64,000 nucleotides of DNA, taken from contig CM076961.1 in assembly GCA_039566865.1 (NCBI GenBank), positions 12,857,501 to 12,921,500 of the forward strand, written 5' to 3'. How positions within the stretch are numbered: the stretch's first letter is position 1; every line of letters starts with the position of its first letter. The position numbers and the translations under genes are program-made. The notes beneath the pieces were generated by a model, which worked only from the letters and a program-made list of their open reading frames with translations, was not told where the DNA came from and did no database searches. Positions 56,027 through 64,000 of this stretch are shown piece by piece. This stretch comes from Aurelia coerulea (Eukaryota; Cnidaria; Scyphozoa; Semaeostomeae; Ulmaridae).

Positions 56027-56798
56027 ACGTTAAAAATACCCAGAAGCAATTATTAAAAGCAGTACATAAACAACAGGAAATGAACAGCGACATCATTAAG
56101 CCATCAGAGTATAAACATCAAATAAGAAGAGAAAGAGAAGTCAAATTGCATGAAAAAGTAATGTATGGTCAGTTTTTCAGAGATACGGATGGGATAGTAG
56201 ACAGGAAGAAATCATGGTTGTGGCTAAAAAATGGAGACTTAAAGAAAGAGACAGAAGCTTTGATTATGGCTGCACAAGAACAAGCAATACGTACGAATTA
56301 TATCAAACATCATATCGACAAATCCAGAGATTCGCCGACTTGCAGAATGTATGGTGAGAAGGGGGAAACAGTGAACCATATTACAAGTGAATGTAGCAAA
56401 TTAGCCCAGAAGGAATATAAGCGATGCCACGACAATGTAGCACGGATAGTTCACTGGCAGATTTGCCCGGGGGGGGGGGGTACTTAGTAAATTTGTCCGA
56501 CGGGGATGTGCTTTTTTTTAAGGGGATCGTTTTCACCAATTTTGTCCAGCACAGTGTATCAAAATGAGGCAATTTTTCTAGAGCAGGTTGTCAAAACATG
56601 TCAAAGGGGAATATTCTGCTAGATCGGGTCGTTTTTGAGTGTACTTTTCATAAATTTTTTTTTAGCGCAGGTTATCATTTTGAGCGAAAAATTCTGGGGC
56701 AGGGTAAAAAAAATTATTTTCGTGGGCACACCCCCGTACAAATTTAAGTCAAGTACCCCCGCCCCCTGGGGAGATTTGCAAGAAGTATGACCTACCCA
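56027..56798 (+). pseudogene. R4/Dong-like LINE fragment with Cys-His motif
   Basis: Frame 56080-56466 gives KSWLWLKNGDLKKETEALIM, AAQEQAIRTNYIKHHIDKS, and the cysteine-histidine motif CRMYGEKGETVNHITSEC. That motif is C-x3-x...H-x4-C; the second Cys of the usual pair is Tyr here. It continues with KLAQKEYKRCHDNVARIVHW. It precedes the restriction-like endonuclease in R4/Dong-like LINEs. It is cut by a hAT-like element at 56467 and resumes for a few codons at 56780 (KKYDLPRQ). It sits directly after the tail of another copy of the same family. Confidence 0.75.
56467..56771. mobile_element. Small hAT-type MITE inside LINE fragment
   Basis: 305 bp, ends rich in G (CCCGGGGGG...GTACTT) and complement, flanked by identical AGATTTGC (56459-56466, 56772-56779). 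Near-end motif AAATTTGT(C/A)CG(A/G)(C)GGGG recurs at the other end. Non-coding. Confidence 0.85.
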
Positions 56799-57777
56799 GG
56801 CAGGGCTGCATTTAAGTCTGTTGGGGCCCTGGGCCCAAAACTGGTTGGGGCCCCTTAGATTATACCTAAAAAAATTTGTATCATAGTACTCGCGATACCC
56901 TGTTAGCATGTATGCCATGCCATGTATGGATAAGGCCACCAGATTCAGCCGTAGCCAAACAAGTTAATATTAACTAAACATTTTGAAAGGGGAAAACTCG
57001 AAGAAATGAGTAAACTTGTACAAATATATACATGTCCACTGGCAGCACGAGAAATGCTTTTAATCCAATGCCCTTAGGACTCGCTGAGTACCCAATAGGA
57101 TTGTTCCGTATATCTATTCTCACCCAAGGGGTCACTCTGAAATCTCAAAATAACGCATGAAAACTCCATTCTTTACCCCCACGGGATCTGCTTAGCTATG
57201 TGTGTAGCCCCTTGAGGCTCAAGCAAGGTATTTAAAGCTTAGAATTGGTTTATTCCGTCTCTTTCTACGCAACAAGCAGTCACACGTGTAAAAGCTCTCG
57301 CTTCAGTTATGTCGTGAAAGAACCGTCGCCGACATAGCCCAAGCCCTTTGGAGCAGGTACCTGATATCGAAGTCGAAATATACTAGGCATTTATGAAGAT
57401 GAAATACAACAGCCAGCTAACCAGGTAGCTGAAGTTTCTTTACAACGAGTTCGGCAAGCAGTGGAAAGCCAGCAGACCGAGCCAGTAGCAAGTGCTGTAA
57501 GCTAATATCAATATTCATTCTATCATTTAGGCCCATTTTTCAATCAATAATCTGCGTCTCGTTCGTTGTCTCGAACATCGTAGGATATCCCGCTCTTTAC
57601 CTTACTATAGGTTTTATTATGCTTGCTTGGGCTTTATATGCGTTTCTTTGTGCGGGTTACTCCATTTATTTTGCAATGGAAAGCTCTCTCGGTATTTTTG
57701 CATAAAAACACAACACCACGTGCTGTTTTTTCAATGTGCCAGTAGGTCCCAGCTGCAAAAATATTTCTTGTATAATT
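56799..57777. other. Unannotated stretch, possible hAT end at left
   Basis: 56799 starts CAGGGCTGCATTTAAG, the form of a hAT terminus, followed by a GGGGCCCTGGGCCC block; no right end found. 57350-57505 holds a 46-codon frame (ILGIYEDEIQQPANQVAEV...) without upstream or downstream support. Confidence 0.35.
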
Positions 57778-57894
57778 TTACAGAGACATCATTTAGCGAC
57801 ATTTTCGTAACAGTTGTAAAAAGGACTTTTTGATTACGAAGGGAGCTTTGTCTTACGTACATCTTTTTTAAAATTTCATCTTTTTGCCAAAATT

Positions 57895-58150
57895 TCATTT
57901 ATAAGTTGAAGGGCACCGCTTATTAGCATAAATCTTCCTTACTGTTTACAACCAAAGAGAATTTTATTTGTCAATTTGAAGAGCACCGTCTAGCGTACAT
58001 CTTCGTTACGGTAGCCAAATAGAATTTTATTTATGGATTTGAAAGAGCACTGTCTTGGGTAAATCTTCGTTACGGTAGCCAAAAAGATTTTTATTTATGA
58101 ATTTGAAAGAGCACCGTCTAGCGTATATCTTCGTTACGGTAGCCATAATG
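57895..58150 (+). repeat. Diverged left edge of 64-bp satellite
   Basis: About four degenerate copies of the satellite unit (GAAGAGCACCGTCTAGCG..., TTATTTATGGATTTG...). Fainter copies can be traced back to about 57780. Separated from the main array by 58151-58606. Confidence 0.85.
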
Positions 58151-58606
58151 TGTGTGTGATTTGGTTGTTATATAATTTTATGTGGCCAGTGTCCGATGGA
58201 ATTTTTAGTAAACATTTCTCGTTCCTTAAGTAATCTCTGTGTAACTCCCTAAAACCTAGTTGTTAATTTTGATTTATTTTTCTCCTTAGTTAATAAGTCG
58301 CTCCTAGCCACTTGGGGGTTTATCTAAAAACCTTTACACTCGGTCTGTGGCTGGGTTCCTTGTGGCTGGGCTGCGTGACCCCCTACCCTATTGCTAAGTT
58401 AATAAAACCTATTTATGAAATTAAATTTATTAAATATTGTTCTCTAATATTGCAAGATGTCATTCTTTATCAACATTAAGCAGTAGGAGGGCGCTCAGCC
58501 CAGTCTCAAGGAACATCAGCAATGCAAATATCAAACGACCCTTGTGGGGATTCACTGACCTTTTGCAAGTCTTTCACATATTTAATGTTTTCCGCCAAAT
58601 AATTTT
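58151..58606. other. Non-satellite interruption
   Basis: About 455 bp of unrelated sequence between the edge copies and the main array. No TIRs or duplications seen. Contains AATAAAACC near 58400 and a CA/CT-rich segment at 58440-58590. Confidence 0.6.
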
Positions 58607-61022
58607 TAAAGAGCACCGTTTAGCGTACATCTTCGTTACGGTAGCCGAAGAGAATTTGATTTACGAATTTGAAAGAGCACCGTTTAGCGTACATCTTCGT
58701 TACGGTAGCCAAAGAGTATTTGATTTATGGATTTGAAAGAGCACCGTTTAGCGTACATCTTCGTTACGGTAGCCAAAGAGAATTTGATTTATGAATTTGC
58801 AAGAGCACCGTCTAGCGTAAATCTTCGTTACGGTAGCCAAAGAGAATTTGATTTATGAATTTGAAAGAGCACCGTCTAGCGTATATCTTCGTTACGGTAG
58901 CCAAAGAGAATTTGATTTATGAATTTGAAAGAGCACCGTTTAGCGTACATCTTCGTTACGGTAGCCAAAGAGAATTTGATTTATGAATTTGAAATAGCAC
59001 CTATGAATTTGCAAGAGCACCGTCTAGCGTAAATCTTCGTTACGGTAGCCAAAGAGAATTTGATTTATGAATTTGAAAGAGCACCGTTTTAGCGTACATC
59101 TTCGTTACGGTAGCCAAAGAGAATTTGATTTATGAATTTGAAAGAGCTCCGTCTAGCGTATATCTTCGTTACGGTAGCCAAAGAGAATTTGATTTATGAA
59201 TTTGAAAGAGCACCGTTTAGCGTACATCTTCGTTACGGTAGCCAAAGAGAATTTGATTTATGAATTTGCAAGAGCACCATCTAGCGTAAATCTTCGTTAC
59301 GGTAGCCAAAGAGAATTTGATTTATGAATTTGAAAGAGCACCGTTTAGCGTACATCTTCGTTACGGTAGCCAAAGAGAATTTGATTTATGAATTTGCAAG
59401 AGCACCGTCTAACGTAAATCTTCGTTACGGTAGCCAAAGAGAATTTGATTTATGAATTTGAAAGAGCACCGTTTTAGCGTACATCTTCGTTACGGTAGCC
59501 AAAGAGAATTTGATTTATGGATTTGAAAGAGCACCGTTTAGCGTACATCTTCGTTACGGTAGCCAAAGAGAATTTGATTTATGATTTTGAAAGAGCACCG
59601 TTTTAGCGTACATCTTCGTTACGGTAGCCAAAGAGAATTTGATTTATGAATTTGAAAGAGCACCGTTTTAGCGTACATCTTCGTTACGGTAGCCAAAGAG
59701 AATTTGATTTATGGATTTGAAAGAGCACCGTTTAGCGTACATCTTCGTTACGGTAGCCAAAGAGAATTTGATTTATGATTTTGAAAGAGCACCGTTTTAG
59801 CGTACATCTTCGTTACGGTAGCCAAAGAGAATTTGATTTATGAATTTGAAAGAGCACCGTTTTAGCGTACATCTTCGTTACGGTAGCCAAAGAGAATTTG
59901 ATTTATGGATTTGAAAGAGCACCGTTTAGCGTACATCTTCGTTACGGTAGCCAAAGAGAATTTGATTTATGATTTTGAAAGAGCACCGTTTTAGCGTACA
60001 TCTTCGTTACGGTAGCCAAAGAGAATTTGATTTATGAATTTGAAAGAGCACCGTTTTAGCGTACATCTTCGTTACGGTAGCCAAAGAGAATTTGATTTAT
60101 GGATTTGAAAGAGCACCGTTTAGCGTACATCTTCGTTACGGTAGCCAAAGAGAATTTGATTTATGAATTTGAAAGAGCACCGTTTTAGCGTACATCTTCG
60201 TTACGGTAGCCAAAGAGAATTTGATTTATGAATTTGAAAGAGCACCGTTTTAGCGTACATCTTCGTTACGGTAGCCAAAGAGAATTTGATTTATGAATTT
60301 GCAAGAGCACCGTCTAGCGTAAATCTTCGTTACGGTAGCCAAAGAGAATTTGATTTATGAATTTGAAAGAGCACCGTTTAGCGTACATCTTCGTTACGGT
60401 AGCCAAAGAGAATTTGATTTATGAATTTGAAAGAGCACCGTCTAGCGTATATCTTCGTTACGGTAGCCAAAGAGAATTTGATTTATGAATTTGAAAGAGC
60501 ACCGTCTAGCGTATATATTCGTTACGGTAGCCAAAGAGAATTTGATTTATGAATTTGCAAGAGCACCGTCTAGCGTATATATTCGTTACGGTAGCCAAAG
60601 AGAATTTGATTTATGAATTTGAAAGAGCACCGTTTTTGCGTATTACGGTAGCCAAAGAGAATTTGATTTATGAATTTGAAAGAGCACCGTTTTTGCGTAT
60701 TACGGTAGCCAAAGAGAATTTGATTTATGAATTTGAAAGAGCACCGTCTAGCGTATATCTTCGTTACGGTGGCCAAAGTGAATTTGATTTATGAATTTGA
60801 AAGAGCACCGTTTAGCGTACACTTCGTTACGGTAGCCAAAGAGAATTTGATTTATGAATTTGAAAGAGCACCGTCTAGCGTATATATTCTTATACATCTT
60901 TGTTACGGTAGCCAAAGGGAATTCTGATTTATGAATTTGAAAGAGCACCGTTTAGCGTAAGTCTTCGTTTCGGTAGCCAAAAAGAACTTGATTTATGAAT
61001 TTTAAAGAGCACTGTTTAGCGT
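58607..61022 (+). repeat. 64-bp satellite array, about 38 units
   Basis: The unit runs GAAAGAGCACCGTTTAGCG, TACATCTTCGTTACGGTAGC, CAAAGAGAATTTGATTTATG. Unit lengths are mostly 64-65 bp with single shorter ones (60630-60715 lack most of CTTCGT). Variants GTTTAGC, GTTTTAGC and GTCTAGC alternate. From 59517 to 60180 they form a three-unit higher-order repeat of exactly 194 bp. Right-edge units (60880-61022) diverge. Short ORFs here are repeat artefacts, since 64 is not a multiple of three. Confidence 0.97.
59517..60180 (+). repeat. 194-bp higher-order repeat within satellite
   Basis: The A-type unit (ATGGATTTG + GTTTAGC) starts at 59517, 59711, 59905 and 60099, each exactly 194 bp apart. Between them lie a B unit (ATGATTTTG + GTTTTAGC) and a C unit (ATGAATTTG + GTTTTAGC). 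In the last period B is replaced by a C-like unit. Confidence 0.9.
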
Positions 61023-64000
61023 TAATTTACATTTTATGCAGACTTTGTCCACAAGAGATTTGCTAAACCTATTGTTACACCCTTTTTTGTCACTTCTTTT
61101 GACCCAAAAGCTCCAGTTTACGCTGTTTCGTGCAATGATGAAAGTCACTCGAATCAATGCTTGCATTTGAGCTTTAATTTCGTATGTCTTATGACGTATG
61201 ACATTGTTCGTCGATGGTGGTTTCACATAGTTGCAGTGCTTCATATCGACTCCAGCTTGGCTCAAACATTCCTAAAGTTATGACTTATAAGACGAAATAA
61301 TGCCATGCTCGATAAGGCCCCCCCTTGACGTATAAAATCGGTAGCTTATGGTGGCCCTTGATTGTTCTAAGGATTTTATCTGTTGCAGTTGTTTTTTTTT
61401 TTTTTTTTTTTCTATGCAACCCAAGCACAATTACAGTCAATGCAAAATTGGAAAAAAAAAATAGATAAAACTACTGCACTACACACGGGAGACACGAAAT
61501 GTGCCTCTGTCTCATAGACTCCTGTGAGCTTTAGTCAGTCCCATTCTGATGATAACACAAATTTCAAAGGCCTTTGTTTGCCAAGAATGTTTCCGTTTTT
61601 CGCATCTGATTTTTTCTAGTATCTATCTTTAAGTGCAACTTTCCTTTAACAATATCCATCAAATGGTTTCAATATTTTTGCACAATGATTCGGAGATTCT
61701 AAACTGCAATGTTTTTTCCTGCCGTCTTCTTTTTGGATCATTGCTTGTTTATGATCTACAAGTTACCCTTGTTATCTCCGATTTCCCCTAGCACATATTT
61801 CGCCCAGTGGTATCCTTCTTAGCAGTTTATAACCTTGTTTTTGTCTCAGTAGAAAAACAAAATCATGAGGTGATATCCTTTATATCCTCCTAGCAATATA
61901 CTTGGATGGCATACAAAACCTTTTGCAATGGGATTTGCTTGCATTCAGACTGTTCTTTTAACTATTGCAGGCCGCACTTACAGTTGCTAGAATGCGGGAA
62001 TCGGCCGTTAGCTACAGGCGATGCTGTTGACAGAATAATTCTGGTTTCCACTTCTGTAATAAATGTAACAGTCAGTAAGGTCCTCCTCACGCTAACATTC
62101 AACCTACAACTTGTTGAGGTAGATGAACAATGTATCGTGGATAGACGGAATATATTCATTTTGGTGCATGTGCAGCGAGCAGTCTTGGCCAGTTTTTCCA
62201 TCACAAAAGCTCTTTAAAGGCTTCATTACATTGTTTATCTTAATGTACTACATATGTAATTCTCGATTAAAACTTCAAAATTTCAACTTTACACTTTCTT
62301 GGGTAAAATATATTGTAGATTCCAGCTCTGTAAACGAAAATCTCCCTGGGTCACTAATTTCTGAATTATAGACCAACATTCTAACAGTTGGTCAACAAAT
62401 CATTCCCTGACAAGGCCCTAGCAACGGCTATTTTGTTAACTATTTGGAGGCCGAATTTCGAATTTTGGGCTTGAGGTCTGCAATACTTCTCTGCCTTCTA
62501 TTCCACCATTCCATTTTCAACGTGAATAGGAGGCTCTAGCATAATGGTTGAGTGGTTGAGAGTTCAAAATATTTGTATAAACAAGTAATTAGAGTAGAAT
62601 ATATTTATATTTATACGCACTTTTATGCGATTTGAAATAAGCACGACGTTCGAGCCAGGCCCGATACCAGCCTTAATTCTTAGAGGGGCAAAGAACCAAA
62701 ATTTTCCGACGCTCTAAAGTCAACAACAACAACAGCAACAACCCCAATTTTAGGAACATACGTTAAAACATGCACGAAAAGACTGATGTGCTCCTTTAAT
62801 GACTAGATTTTGGAACTATTTTGTAGTTTCAACGTTGCAGCCTTCAACATTGGTCAATATGAAGGAAAAAATGCTGTAGATTCAAAATCCATGTTAAATT
62901 TTATCCTCGAAAGACAATAAATTCATGTTCTATGCATCATTGTCCCAGTGAAATCTTCTAAATGTGGGCCTGTAACAACAACAAAATCCGACAAGTGGAG
63001 TAAAATTTCCGACAAATGGCCTTGCTCCGCCCCCCAGCCCTCCCCCCCCCCCCACTGGCTTCGGCCACGGTTCGAGCATAGCCCGTTATCAAGCCTCAAT
63101 ATTTATCAAGATATTTGTAGCGGACAAGAAGTAAAGTTGAGTTATGATATTCATCGGCAACGATCGTAATATCAGCCAAGAATGGGAAATAAAGATATTG
63201 ATGAAGGGGGGAAAAAAACTCACAAGCAGCTTTATCATGAAAATGGATTTTTCAGAGGCCGTGAACGATCCGAAGAGCAAGGCGAAAAGCACCTTTCAAC
63301 CTCCTCAAAATCTGCCTAGTTAGGCGCACAAAATGAAGTTGAAAATGGCATTCTGGCCTACTTTGAAATTGGTCACGCAAAGAGAAACCATTTTTGAAAC
63401 CAATTGAAACCATTTTTCCGAACTTCTTGACCTTACATTTTCAAAGATACACATTTAGGTCTTCCGAATTCAGGTTAAGTTAAATAATTTATCCATTTCT
63501 TGCTTGCTGTGATGAAATTTTTTAATATGAGGTCTAACTTTGCTGCATGCTTGACTAAAAAAAGAATTTTCTCTAATTTCGAATTAGTTGACTTAAGATT
63601 TGTTGTTTGCCTTTCATGGTAGTCTCCATAGTTCATATAACTGACATACGAAATTTGGCAATTATTTGTAATTCCACGCAGAGTTGGGAACAAAACATCT
63701 TGGTAATTGTCCGTCCGACAGAAAAAAGAGAGGATTTACTTTTCCCAAAACAAATGGTAGTGATAAGCCACGGAATTTTGTTGGAGCTATCTCCCAACTT
63801 GCTAATTTGTTTGGAGGAATCACCTTTGCACGAAAAAAAGTATCTACAGCCTTTAAATTTTGACTAAAGAGCGTGTCCGTCCTACAGTTGCTGGTGTGTA
63901 CTTTTCACAGTACTCTTCAATTATGCAACAGTGCATACAGCAATTGGAGTTGCTCACAATGGGAACAGCAGGAATTGTTCGCAATACGTTTTGAAGATTA
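61023..64000. other. Unannotated region, no gene recognised
   Basis: About 3 kb without coding or bounded-repeat evidence. Contains poly-T at 61388-61411, a poly-C run at 63045-63055, and a possible split tRNA-like piece (box A-like TAGCATAATGG at 62538, box B-like GTTCGAGCC at 62651). ORFs of up to 103 codons have no motifs. Confidence 0.4.

Noticed and set aside
57350..57505. 46-codon frame ILGIYEDEIQQPANQV...
   Set aside because: Composition looks protein-like, but it has an upstream stop, no ATG, no domain and no adjoining exon that I can identify.
60549..60948. ORFs of 66-81 codons with repeated ENLIYEFERAPF peptide
   Set aside because: They are translations of the 64-bp satellite. The unit is not a multiple of three, so frames stay open only where unit lengths happen to vary.
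62538..62660. Possible tRNA gene (box A-like and box B-like elements)
   Set aside because: The boxes are about 115 bases apart with AT-rich sequence between, and no cloverleaf could be drawn.

Overview
This window is animal nuclear DNA made almost entirely of transposable elements and tandem repeats. I found no convincing host gene. The mix suggests an invertebrate: a CR1/L2-like LINE with an SGNH-esterase ORF1, Penelope-like elements (PLEs) with GIY-YIG endonucleases, an R4/Dong-like LINE with a restriction-like endonuclease, a BEL/Pao LTR element and many hAT, Tc1/mariner and piggyBac-type MITEs. A cnidarian is my best guess, but that is inference from repeat content only.

Layout. 1-970: right part of a foldback MITE. 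1290-1376: tRNA-derived SINE head. 2474-13113: two copies of a long repeat. The first copy holds a LINE RT fragment (2680-3930, +), a nearly intact LINE (4275-8666, -) and a hAT element (9131-10786); the second (11671-13113) lacks these. 13524-14013: 244-bp tandem duplication. 15512-17720: three DNA elements, one a large foldback with a gene-like fragment. 19330-23340: decayed LINE pieces. 23424-24874: a piggyBac-type and a TA-type MITE. 26935-33680: Penelope fragments, hammerhead-ribozyme-like motifs, (TTA)n microsatellites and a LINE inserted in one of them.

35749-46538 is a nest of up to five layers: a terminal-inverted-repeat element, a tentative hAT, a clear hAT, a 7.9-kb BEL/Pao element (- strand), and inside that a LINE and a Tc1-type MITE. 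47880-48560: a LINE relic. 50022-56800: many MITEs and hATs, several within or beside R4/Dong-like LINE remnants. 57890-61022: a 64-bp satellite with a diverged left edge and a 194-bp higher-order repeat. 61023-64000 holds nothing I recognise.

The LINE at 4275-8666 is the most nearly complete coding unit: ORF1 and ORF2 share one frame split by a single TAG. The BEL/Pao element is broken by insertions, in-frame stops, a frameshift and an in-frame loss of most of the integrase core. Three Penelope-associated sites fold as hammerhead-like motifs with palindromic stem III, and these are the strongest candidates for a functional RNA here.
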